Source: Planctomycetota bacterium
GTDB lineage: Bacteria > Planctomycetota > Planctomycetia > Planctomycetales > Planctomycetaceae
Direction: 5' to 3'
Length of the DNA: 6,624 nt
Assembly: GCA_027622115.1 (NCBI GenBank)
Contig: JAQBZS010000417.1
Location: 1 to 6,624 of the forward strand
Positions 1 through 6,169 of the stretch are shown piece after piece. A model generated the notes under the pieces. The model saw nothing but the letters and a program-made list of their open reading frames with translations, was not told the origin of the DNA and made no database searches. Position 1 is the stretch's first letter. Each line of letters opens with the position of its first letter. The translations under genes were made by a program, and so were the position numbers.

Positions 1-72
1 GAGTCGATCCGGGGTCTCATGAATCTGCGCGGCCAGATCATCGCGGTAATCGACCTGCGGCGATGCCTGTAG
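1..72 (+). CDS. 3' end of a CheW-domain chemotaxis adaptor, apparently truncated
   Basis: The first 23 codons of frame 1 read through MNLRGQIIAVIDLRR and end at a TAG at 70-72. The NLRGQI-x-x-VIDLR stretch is the hallmark central beta-hairpin of CheW domains, which couple chemoreceptors to the CheA kinase in the cytoplasm. In a normal CheW about 80 more residues follow this motif to complete the second half of the double beta-barrel. Here the frame closes only three residues after the DLR, and a perfect palindrome begins at 73. None of the three forward frames from 73 to 182 gives a recognisable continuation of CheW. The fragment is therefore probably a disrupted or decayed copy. The beginning lies outside the window, so promoter, start and upstream domains cannot be judged. 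The CheW homology is quite sure; the truncation being a real biological event is an inference. Confidence 0.6.
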   Translation, partial: ESIRGLMNLRGQIIAVIDLRRCL

Positions 73-90
73 CACGGAACTTGTTCCGTG
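73..90. repeat. 18-bp perfect palindrome (CACGGAAC-TT-GTTCCGTG)
   Basis: CACGGAAC at 73-80 is the exact reverse complement of GTTCCGTG at 83-90, separated only by TT. In RNA it would form a 7-bp stem with a CTTG tetraloop. It starts directly after the stop codon of the CheW fragment. No T-run follows, so it is not a typical intrinsic terminator. It resembles a REP-like intergenic repeat, but a second copy is not present in this window, so repeat status is inferred. Confidence 0.6.
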
Positions 91-111
91 ATTCGAACGC
101 TGTAGACGTAG

Positions 112-127
112 GGCGGTTCTACCCGCC
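112..127. repeat. Short GC-rich hairpin (GGCGG/CCGCC)
   Basis: GGCGG at 112-116 pairs with CCGCC at 123-127 around a six-base loop TTCTAC. It lies 21 bp after the 73-90 palindrome and, like it, follows a CTGTAG hexamer (100-105; the first is at 67-72). The two hairpins together look like one modular intergenic repeat between the CheW fragment and the 3' end of the convergent paiB-like gene. No U-tract is present on either strand, so terminator function is unproven. Confidence 0.4.
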
Positions 128-182
128 GCGACGGTCATCAATGCGGTGCCCAACCGCTGGAAACCGGGCAAGTCGTAAGACT

Positions 183-812
183 TCACACTGTTTCTCCGAG
201 CGATCGCTGTATCAACTCCGCAACCTGAAGTTGCGCATCGCCGCCCGCGATACGGAGAGCGGTCGCGACTTTCGAACGCCGATCGGCGTCGTGGTTTTGG
301 TTCAGTTTCCATTTGCCTTCGATCGATTCAATGTCGATCGTGAAGCCCACAATGGCATCCAACAGACCATCCACGAATTCCGGCTCGGCACGATCCAACG
401 ACCACGGCTCCGGCAGGCCGGCTTCGTAGTGGTCGACGTACCGGCGCACGATGTTGAGCAACCGAGTGCGATCCGTTTCCAATCGCACGGTTCCATAAGC
501 ATGCACGGCCGTGTAATTCCAAGTCGGCACGACATTGATCGCTTGATACCAACTCGGAGAGATGTAAGCGTGCGGCCCCGTGAAAATGACCAACACGTCT
601 TCGTCTTGGGCCTGTTTCCATTGCGGATTGGCCCGAGCCATATGACCGACAATTCGACCATGCGGTCCGGCGTTGCGGTCCAACAGCAACGGCAAATGCG
701 AGGCCACAATTCCTTCGCCGCTCCGCGAAACGATGGTCGCAAACGAATGCTGTTCGATGAATTCGTGCAACGTGTTTTGATCGGTTTCGGCGAAACTGGC
801 AGGTGTATACAT
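183..812 (-). CDS. PaiB-family FMN-binding split-barrel protein / transcriptional regulator
   Basis: The 209-residue product has the length and nearly all landmarks of the PaiB family (FMN_bind_2): MYTPASF at the start, ASHLPLLL (37-44), GHMARANPQW (56-65), the core GPHAYISPSWY (79-89) followed by VPTWNY (95-100) and VHAYGTV (103-109), then IVGFTIDIESIEGKWKLNQN (154-173) and DRRSKV near the end. These proteins adopt a flavin-reductase-like split barrel and are cytoplasmic. In Bacillus subtilis PaiB is reported to repress sporulation and protease genes and is encoded beside the acetyltransferase PaiA. It is last of three co-directed genes, starting 48 bp after the NagA-like gene. The MYTP start matches the family; the Shine-Dalgarno is weak (GAG about 6 bases upstream), which suggests dependence on upstream translation. 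No DNA-binding helix-turn-helix is visible, so a regulatory role rests only on the family name. Family assignment is very secure. Confidence 0.93.
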   Translation of the reverse strand: MYTPASFAETDQNTLHEFIEQHSFATIVSRSGEGIVASHLPLLLDRNAGPHGRIVGHMARANPQWKQAQDEDVLVIFTGPHAYISPSWYQAINVVPTWNYTAVHAYGTVRLETDRTRLLNIVRRYVDHYEAGLPEPWSLDRAEPEFVDGLLDAIVGFTIDIESIEGKWKLNQNHDADRRSKVATALRIAGGDAQLQVAELIQRSLGETV

Positions 813-860
813 CGTTGCTCAATGGTTTTGGCAAAACGTCGGGAAAGCTTCGTCGACCGG

Positions 861-2027
861 CTAAATTGCAGGCAAAGCGCCGAAACGCAATTTGCCGGCA
901 GCGATGGTGCTGACGAACTCCAATTTCGAACCAGCACCCCGATGGTGAAACAGCACCAGATCCGCTCGCGATCCGCGGCGCAAGCGGATTTCTTCAAAAC
1001 CCAGCAATCGCGCCGGATTGCGACCGGCCAGATCAAATGCGTCTTGCAGCGAGAGCCCGGCCATTTCCATGACGTTGGCCACGCAGGTGTCCGTTTCGAG
1101 ACTCGATCCGGCGAGCAACTGGCTTTGACCCGCGATGATGATCTTGCCGCTTTCGAGAATCTCGACATCCACCAAGCCTTCGGAATACACACCGGGTGGA
1201 CAACCCGCCAAACCGGCGGCGTCGCACGTGATCACCGTCCCGAATTGGCCCTTCGCTCCGACGATGGACCGCACCACGCTGGGCGGCAAATGATGGCCGT
1301 CAGTGATGATGCTGGCCGTGAGGCGGGGGTCTCCGAGTTGTTCCCAGATGTAGTTCGGATGGCGGCGGATCTGGCCGTGGGCTCCGTTCCCCAAATGCGT
1401 GCTCAGCCGAGCCCCCGCATCCACGGCCGCGGTCACTTGTTCGGGTGACGCTCCGGTATGGCCCAACGCGATCGTGATGTTTGCGGCAACGGCTTTGCGA
1501 ATGAATTCGATCGCACCCTCGGATTCCGGAGCCAGCGTCACCAACCGGATCCGCTGCCCCGAACATTCTTGCAATTGGCAAAATTCGTCCCAGTCCGCCG
1601 GCCGGACATGTTGCAGCGGATGGGCACCGCGGGGGCCGTCTTCGGCGGAAATGAACGGACCTTCCAAATGACAGCCGGGAACCATCGCCTCGACCCAGGC
1701 TTCACGTTCGCACGCTTCCCGAATCGCGGTGAATCCCGATGCCAGGGCCTCGTGCGAGTTCGTCACCAAGGTGGGGCACAAGCGAGTGATGCCGTACTTG
1801 AAGTGTGGTTCGAGCGTTTTGATCACGTCATCAGCGGTCAAGCCGGCCTTGCTGAACCAGATGCCGCCGTGGCCATTGATTTGTAGATCAAAGAGGCCGG
1901 GCGCGAGATACGGCCAATCCGCGATGTCGCCGTCGGGCAACGCGGGATCGACCGACGCAATCCGTTCGCCAACAACCGTGACACACACCGGCTCGCCGTT
2001 TTCGTAGCGCCGACCTTTGATCTTCAT
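861..2027 (-). CDS. nagA: NagA-like N-acetylglucosamine-6-phosphate deacetylase (amidohydrolase)
   Basis: This 388-residue amidohydrolase should remove the acetyl group of N-acetylglucosamine-6-phosphate, giving glucosamine-6-phosphate in amino-sugar catabolism or wall recycling. It shows PGLFDLQINGHGG (43-55), HLEGPF with metal ligand Glu122, GHTGA with His190, THLGN with His211, ITDGHH with His246 and a catalytic Asp269 in CDAAG. The His190-His211-His246 spacing (21 and 35) equals that of E. coli His195-His216-His251, and Arg222 falls where the phosphate-binding Arg227 is expected. The C-terminus has the usual LAGSS, GRNPARLLGF and RADLVLF. The loop after His211 is GNGAH instead of the common F/Y-N-A-M, so this is a divergent NagA subgroup and the true substrate may differ. 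The ATG at 2027 is chosen because GGAG lies six bases upstream and the N-terminal beta-sandwich begins correctly; the open frame extends to 2363 but overlaps the GNAT gene. It begins 68 bp after that gene. Confidence 0.88.
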   Translation of the reverse strand: MKIKGRRYENGEPVCVTVVGERIASVDPALPDGDIADWPYLAPGLFDLQINGHGGIWFSKAGLTADDVIKTLEPHFKYGITRLCPTLVTNSHEALASGFTAIREACEREAWVEAMVPGCHLEGPFISAEDGPRGAHPLQHVRPADWDEFCQLQECSGQRIRLVTLAPESEGAIEFIRKAVAANITIALGHTGASPEQVTAAVDAGARLSTHLGNGAHGQIRRHPNYIWEQLGDPRLTASIITDGHHLPPSVVRSIVGAKGQFGTVITCDAAGLAGCPPGVYSEGLVDVEILESGKIIIAGQSQLLAGSSLETDTCVANVMEMAGLSLQDAFDLAGRNPARLLGFEEIRLRRGSRADLVLFHHRGAGSKLEFVSTIAAGKLRFGALPAI

Positions 2028-2033
2028 GGGAAA

Positions 2034-2037
2034 CTCC
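2034..2037 (-). promoter_or_regulatory. Shine-Dalgarno GGAG of the NagA-like gene
   Basis: CTCC on the plus strand reads GGAG on the minus strand, six bases before the ATG ending at 2027. It decides the start of the NagA-like gene, because the frame stays open upstream into the preceding GNAT gene without a better site. Confidence 0.6.
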
Positions 2038-2095
2038 GAGTGAGAGATGTCTTGTTGGTTGAAGGTGATCCCGACCCCGTCCGGCCCAGAACTCG

Positions 2096-3142
2096 CTAAA
2101 CATGATCGATTTCGCGGATCCAATCGGTGCAATTGTGTTTGCGATCGGTCACATCCGCTGCTCCACCATCCAGTGCTTTGATCATCGTGATTCCTTTCGA
2201 TCGGGCCTCGACGGCATAGCGAGAACGGATCACCGGAGAATCCGGCAACCAACCCGAAACGCGGCGGATTTGCTGACGCGAAGCCTCGCGGAATATCGCA
2301 TCGTGAACGTCGGCCTCCAAATGCGAGTGCTGCGGATGCACGACAAAGTCGACCAACTGCCATTCGTCAGCGGAACTTTCAGCATGCTGCGGGTGCAGTC
2401 TCGCGTATCCGACCACATCGCCGTTGTCGTTGCCAAACCAAGTGTGAATGTCGACCGAGGAACGTTGAATCAGGAATCGCCAATAGGCTTCGTCTCGCAA
2501 AATCGAGAACGAATCACCCCGAGTACACGCAGAATAGAACGAGATCAGCGCATCCAACTCCTCCGCCACCAAAAACTCGACCACCGACAGCCCCGTCGTT
2601 TGCGGTTTGGCGGAACTGAAGACGTCAATGTCTCGCGTGCCTTGGAATGACGGCCGTTCGATGTATCCCAGCCGAGCGTAGTATTCCGGTCGAATGTCCG
2701 AATACAGCAGGCCGACGCTTCGCCCGCGCTCGACGTAATACCGCTCGACCCAGTCAATCAGTCGGGGCGCGTGACCGCATCCACGGGCGTCCGGACGAGT
2801 ATGCACGGCGGCGATCGCGAAACCGTCGACTTCGGTCTCGCCAAAGCGAAACCGCTGCGGATAGCAGCCCAGCGAAACCACGACATCGCCCTGCAACGTG
2901 CCGACGAACCACTCGGCAAATTGATGCTGCGGTGAGTTCGATCGTCGTTCGACGTGTTCTTCCACCGTTTCGGCCATCGGCCAGAATTCGAACACGTTGG
3001 CGAACGCGGCTCGCGTTTCGGCAGAATTCGCCGGATGGCAATCGAGCCCACTTGCGTGCCGGCTTCCGGCGGAATTTGCCGAATCTCGTGCAAGTTGAGC
3101 GGTCTTGGCTTGCGATTTCAGGGCCGGTTGTGCGGTCTGCAT
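2096..3142 (-). CDS. GNAT-family N-acetyltransferase, two-domain (Eis-like)
   Basis: The 348-residue product carries an acetyl-CoA-binding motif A, VHTRPDARGCGHAPRLIDW (113-131), with the Arg-Gly-x-Gly-x-Ala pyrophosphate loop at 120-125. It is followed by SDIRPEYYARLGY (148-160), the usual GNAT element with a Tyr near the thiol of CoA. A second region (about 184-325) resembles another GNAT fold without a canonical RGxG loop, as in Eis-type tandem acetyltransferases, where the second domain is degenerate. The acceptor (amine, aminoglycoside or protein) cannot be told from sequence. It is the first gene of the minus-strand trio. ATG 3142 is the only ATG upstream of the conserved region, with GGAA about 9 bases before it; Met56 would delete the FANVFEFWP segment. 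Residues 1-40 are Ala/Ser-rich and not GNAT-like, and a neighbouring frame encodes a better-looking N-terminus (see findings), so the start is uncertain. No signal peptide is seen. Confidence 0.82.
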   Translation of the reverse strand: MQTAQPALKSQAKTAQLARDSANSAGSRHASGLDCHPANSAETRAAFANVFEFWPMAETVEEHVERRSNSPQHQFAEWFVGTLQGDVVVSLGCYPQRFRFGETEVDGFAIAAVHTRPDARGCGHAPRLIDWVERYYVERGRSVGLLYSDIRPEYYARLGYIERPSFQGTRDIDVFSSAKPQTTGLSVVEFLVAEELDALISFYSACTRGDSFSILRDEAYWRFLIQRSSVDIHTWFGNDNGDVVGYARLHPQHAESSADEWQLVDFVVHPQHSHLEADVHDAIFREASRQQIRRVSGWLPDSPVIRSRYAVEARSKGITMIKALDGGAADVTDRKHNCTDWIREIDHV

Positions 3143-3197
3143 GCCACGGTTCCAAATAGCGAAAGTTTAACGATTAGTTCGCCGATAACGTTTTCGT

Positions 3198-3222
3198 GCA
3201 CTGTAGCGGTTGTACGCAGTGC
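3198..3222. repeat. Inverted repeat GCACTG...CAGTGC
   Basis: GCACTG (3198-3203) and CAGTGC (3217-3222) are exact reverse complements around a 13-base loop. A CTGTAGCGG segment runs from the left arm into the loop, echoing the CTGTAG found beside the hairpins near 67-128. It could be an operator for a dimeric regulator or part of an intergenic repeat; the sequence does not decide. Confidence 0.35.
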
Positions 3223-3232
3223 GCCACGTCCA

Positions 3233-3248
3233 GCGTCTTCCAAGACGC
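3233..3248. repeat. 16-bp perfect palindrome (GCGTCTT-CC-AAGACGC)
   Basis: GCGTCTT at 3233-3239 is the reverse complement of AAGACGC at 3242-3248, with CC between. The layout (two 7-8 bp arms and a two-base centre) is the same as that of the palindrome at 73-90, though the bases differ. It lies between two divergent starts, so a terminator role is unlikely; a REP-like element or an operator fits better. Confidence 0.5.
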
Positions 3249-3404
3249 GGGCGCGAGTTTGCAACGATTGATGAGACCACGTCAATGGAACGCGGACGCG
3301 GAATCCGTTGCTGTTCTTCGTCCCATGACTTTGGCTGTGGAACGAGTCGGACGGCCGGCGACGGCATGACGCGAACGCGACCATACTCGACGAAAGAGAA
3401 ACGA

Positions 3405-5945
3405 ATGTTGTTCGATCGGCGAGCACTGTGGATGAGATTCCTCACCGGAATACTCTGTGTCGTGGTCGGCGGATGCGTGGAATCGCAGGCACCGCTGACC
3501 TATTTCGGTGACGCGGAACTCAATTACTACATTGACAGAGCCACGGAGATCTCGCACTCCGACGTGGTCTCGGACACCGCTTACGAATCGCAGAGTTCCG
3601 GGCCACCGCACACGATCACCGATTTATCCGTCGCCCAGGATCAGATCCGAGATGTGACGCTCGACGAAGCCTTCCGCATCGCGATGAGCAACAACCGCGT
3701 GCTCAAGACCGTCGGCCAGTTTGATTCGCAATACGCCAGCGGGCTGCTGTCGCAAAGCCGCGCCTTGCAGACGGTGTATGACATGGCCATCCAGGAATCG
3801 ACCGTGTCCGCCGACCCGACCGGACGAGGCCGACGCGGTGTGGAAGACGCTCTGTCTGATTTTGATGCCACCTTCACAAACCAATTACTGTTCGGTCGCA
3901 GCGAGCAACTTCAGAACAACGCGAACTCTTCCGGTGGTGTTACTCCAGGCTTCACGCTCAACGATGAAACCGTGGCGATGCAGTCCCAAATTCGAAAACG
4001 TCTGGCCAACAGCGGCCAGATTTCGTTAGCGCATACCGTCAATCGGTCCTTCAACAACCGCAACGATTTTTCGGGTTTCGGACGAGCGAACCAGTTGTTC
4101 GATACGTCTTATTCCGGTTTCGTGCGAGCCGAATATCGGCAGCCGTTGTGGGCGGGAGCCGGAACGGAGTTCACGCGAATCAGCGGCCCGAAGCCGTTTG
4201 ACGCATTGCAGATTTCGCCGTCGTCACAGATGTCGTTCGACCGTGGCGTTGTGATTGCCCGCATTGATTCAGACATCGCGTTGACGGACTTTGAAACGGC
4301 CGTTCGCGATCAGATGCGTGATGTGGAGTCCGTGTATTGGGATCTGTATCGCGCCTATCGCATCTATGACGACGAGATTCTGTCTCGCGAAAGCGCGCTG
4401 AGAAACTACCGCAACGTGAGTGCGATGCGGGATCGAAACATCATCGGCACGGAAGGTGTCGAACAGGCCAAGAGCAGCTATTTCGATGCGAAGTCGCGAG
4501 TCGAGAATTCGCTGGCGGACATCTTCGCCAATGAAAACCGGCTGCGGCGGATTCTCGGTATGAAAGTCAGTGACGGCACGATTCTGCGCCCGAGCACCGA
4601 GCCGATGGTGGCGTTGCTGCAACCGGAATGGGATCTCGCCGTCGCGGACGCCTTGAGTCGCCGTGCCGAACTGCGAGCTTCAAAATGGAACATCAAGCGA
4701 GCCGAACTGCAATTGCGGGCCGCGAACAACATGGCCAAGCCATCTCTCGATTTTGTCATGAACTACCAAGTCAACGGATTCGGCCGAGAGCTGTTCGACA
4801 ACAATGACGACGACCAAAACTTCGCCAACGCGTTTACCACCAATGGGCGAACGGAACAGGGCCTGCGCAGTTTTTACGAGACAATCACGCAGGGGAATCA
4901 GACCGGCTGGAACCTCGGCTTCGAATTGGGCATTCCACTCGGCATGCGTTCAATCAATGCCCAAATTCGCAACTTGGAATTGCGGCTCGCCAAAGCCAAG
5001 GGCATCCTCGCCGACCAAGAACTCGAAATCACCTACGAAGTGGCCCGCGCCTTCCAGGAACTCGCGCGGCAATATCGCTTGGTCAAGACGAACTACAACC
5101 GTTGGGAATCCGCGAAGGAGTATCGCAACACGATTCGCGAAACTCAGCAGTTGGCCACCAATCGCGGTCCGGAAGCGATCGACCGTTTGCTGCGGGCCGA
5201 GCAAACACTGACGGACGCTCGTCGGCAATATCACATCAGCGTGGTGGACTACAACAAGGCGATTATGGACATCCACTACCGCAAGGGCACATTGCTGACC
5301 AACAACAACATCTACCTTGCGGAAGGGATGTGGGACGCGGACGCGTACAAGGATGCGTTGCGACGAGCCTGGTCTCGCAGCCACGCCACTCACAAACGCG
5401 ACCACATGATCACCGAGCCGTCGCCATTCGTGAATGGCAGCATCTTCGACGCGCAACCTGAATCGACACAGCCCGAAACGACACAGCCCGCGTTCGACCC
5501 GATCATCCCGCCGCAACCCGACGAGAGCATCAACGAAGTGCCGACGCCGCAAGGCCAAGAACAGCCGCCGTTGAAACTCGATCAGTCCGCATCGCTGAAC
5601 CGCGGTGACCGGATTCAGCAGTCAACATTCAACATTCACCACCCCGATCCGATCCGCTCGACGACTGCGGAGTTCAACAACAGCATTCCATCGCCCCCGA
5701 CCGCAACCGACGTCCAAACACTCGAAACGTTGGAGCTACAGATGCAACACGGCCCTGAACGATTGGAGTGGAGCAGCCATCTTCAGCGACCGTCTTCACC
5801 AAGTTCGACAAGTTCGACAAGTTCGTCGAACGCTCCACGCGTCTCCCATCCGGACTCTCACATTCAATCCGGCGGTGAAAGAGATGCGATCTTGAAAATG
5901 CTGGAATTTGAAGACACGACATTCTCCGCGCCCACCGAGAAATAG
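3405..5945 (+). CDS. TolC-family outer-membrane efflux lipoprotein with long disordered C-terminal tail
   Basis: The 846-residue product should be the outer-membrane and periplasmic channel of an efflux pump or type I secretion system. Residues 1-23 form a lipoprotein signal peptide (RR, then FLTGILCVVVGG) ending in VGGC, so Cys24 is probably lipidated, as in OprM-type channels. YYIDRATEIS (41-50) is followed by the first TolC repeat with TLDEAFRIAMSNN (85-97), YRQPLWAGAG (244-253) and the helices DFETAVRDQMRDVESVYWDLYRAYR (295-319, quoted by position). The second repeat runs from about 405 to 640, with LSRRAEL, GFELGIPLGMR (505-515) and the Ala/Glu/Arg-rich helices to 625. Residues 660-846 are a Pro/Gln/Ser/Thr-rich, probably disordered tail absent from E. 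coli TolC (493 residues). The ATG at 3405 is chosen because AAAGAG lies six bases upstream and it gives a proper signal peptide; ATG 3432 is an alternative. No membrane-fusion or RND/ABC partner gene is present, so the cargo is unknown. Confidence 0.9.
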   Translation: MLFDRRALWMRFLTGILCVVVGGCVESQAPLTYFGDAELNYYIDRATEISHSDVVSDTAYESQSSGPPHTITDLSVAQDQIRDVTLDEAFRIAMSNNRVLKTVGQFDSQYASGLLSQSRALQTVYDMAIQESTVSADPTGRGRRGVEDALSDFDATFTNQLLFGRSEQLQNNANSSGGVTPGFTLNDETVAMQSQIRKRLANSGQISLAHTVNRSFNNRNDFSGFGRANQLFDTSYSGFVRAEYRQPLWAGAGTEFTRISGPKPFDALQISPSSQMSFDRGVVIARIDSDIALTDFETAVRDQMRDVESVYWDLYRAYRIYDDEILSRESALRNYRNVSAMRDRNIIGTEGVEQAKSSYFDAKSRVENSLADIFANENRLRRILGMKVSDGTILRPSTEPMVALLQPEWDLAVADALSRRAELRASKWNIKRAELQLRAANNMAKPSLDFVMNYQVNGFGRELFDNNDDDQNFANAFTTNGRTEQGLRSFYETITQGNQTGWNLGFELGIPLGMRSINAQIRNLELRLAKAKGILADQELEITYEVARAFQELARQYRLVKTNYNRWESAKEYRNTIRETQQLATNRGPEAIDRLLRAEQTLTDARRQYHISVVDYNKAIMDIHYRKGTLLTNNNIYLAEGMWDADAYKDALRRAWSRSHATHKRDHMITEPSPFVNGSIFDAQPESTQPETTQPAFDPIIPPQPDESINEVPTPQGQEQPPLKLDQSASLNRGDRIQQSTFNIHHPDPIRSTTAEFNNSIPSPPTATDVQTLETLELQMQHGPERLEWSSHLQRPSSPSSTSSTSSSNAPRVSHPDSHIQSGGERDAILKMLEFEDTTFSAPTEK
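5460..5489 (+). repeat. 15-bp tandem duplication in the TolC-like tail
   Basis: Two adjacent 15-base units, 5460-5474 and 5475-5489, differ at a single base (T/A at the fourth position). They encode ESTQP-ETTQP, residues 686-695, in the disordered tail. Since the unit is a multiple of three, copy changes would keep the frame. Confidence 0.7.
5801..5827 (+). repeat. 9-bp tandem repeat (AAGTTCGAC, three units)
   Basis: AAGTTCGAC occurs at 5801-5809 and 5810-5818, followed by AAGTTCGTC at 5819-5827 with one change. In frame it encodes a Ser/Thr run, SSTSSTSSS (about residues 800-808), near the C-terminus of the TolC-like protein. It is a likely slippage-prone but frame-preserving site. Confidence 0.75.
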
Positions 5946-5996
5946 CCGCGCAGGGCCGCTTTCGCCTTTTGATGTCGCGCATTTTCAATCCGCGTA

Positions 5997-6056
5997 GCGG
6001 TGGCATTTGATAGCCTGGGGGCAAACCGCCTGTGGAGTGCGGTGGCTTGACGCCGC
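5997..6056. repeat. Paired GCGGTGGC stem-loops, REP-like intergenic repeat
   Basis: GCGGTGGC occurs at 5997-6004 and again at 6039-6046. In the first copy GCGGT (5997-6001) pairs with ACCGC (6025-6029). In the second, GCGGTG (6039-6044) pairs with CGCCGC (6051-6056), with one G-T wobble and a six-base loop. The segment is preceded by GTAG (5994-5997). The wording, GCGGTGGC(A)TTTGA or TTGA then GCC, is reminiscent of dispersed repeats I associate with planctomycete genomes; that is recollection and not shown here. Confidence 0.45.
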
Positions 6057-6151
6057 TTTGGAATTCTTGACTTCGATTCCGGCAGGCCGCTCCAGTTCAG
6101 TCGCACGAGTTGAATCACGCGTTGGCGACCGGAAGAATTGAAAATGCCAAA

Positions 6152-6169
6152 GCTCCGTCGAGCCGGAGC
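6152..6169 (+). repeat. Hairpin GCTCCG-TCGAGC-CGGAGC upstream of the SDR gene
   Basis: A perfect 6-bp stem (GCTCCG 6152-6157, CGGAGC 6164-6169) with a six-base loop ends 41 bp before the SDR start. No T-run follows. It could lie in the 5' untranslated region or just upstream of a promoter; a terminator for the TolC-like transcript is possible but unsupported. Confidence 0.35.

Larger units (their letters stand above)
3143..3404. other. Divergent intergenic region between GNAT and TolC-like genes
   Basis: This 262-bp stretch must hold the promoters for the minus-strand trio and the plus-strand TolC-like gene. No convincing sigma-70 hexamer pair with 16-18 bp spacing was found on either strand. 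The most AT-rich part is 3160-3195, next to the GNAT start. It also holds two hairpins (3198-3222 and 3233-3248). The frame of the TolC-like gene happens to be open through most of the region, but the peptide encoded is Arg-rich and looks non-coding. Confidence 0.5.

Noticed and set aside
73..127. Hairpins as a bidirectional intrinsic terminator between convergent genes
   Set aside because: The position is suitable, but neither strand has a T-run after the stems, so the evidence is too weak to call a terminator.
92..175. Plus-strand reading containing TVINAVPNRWKPGKS as a possible remnant of the CheW C-terminus
   Set aside because: It does not resemble the second half of a CheW domain, and the part before it is a translation of the hairpin region.
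63..1448. A 461-codon open frame on the plus strand
   Set aside because: It lies antisense to the well-supported PaiB and NagA-like genes, and its product is Arg/His/Gln-rich with no recognisable motif. It is a codon-usage shadow in GC-rich DNA.
2028..2363. N-terminal extension of the NagA-like protein to 2363
   Set aside because: It would overlap the GNAT coding region by about 270 bases. The ATG at 2027 has GGAG at proper spacing and starts the NagA fold at the expected place.
3210..3404. N-terminal extension of the TolC-like protein from TTG 3210 or ATG 3366
   Set aside because: The extension is Arg-rich, would bury the lipoprotein signal peptide and crosses two palindromes. The ATG at 3405 gives a normal signal sequence and has a purine-rich site upstream.
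4950..5558. A 202-codon open frame on the minus strand
   Set aside because: It is antisense to the TolC-like gene, its product shows no family motif, and it has no plausible ribosome-binding site.
6067..6095. TTGACT as a -35 box for the SDR gene
   Set aside because: At 17-bp spacing the -10 position reads CTCCAG-like sequence with no TATAAT resemblance.
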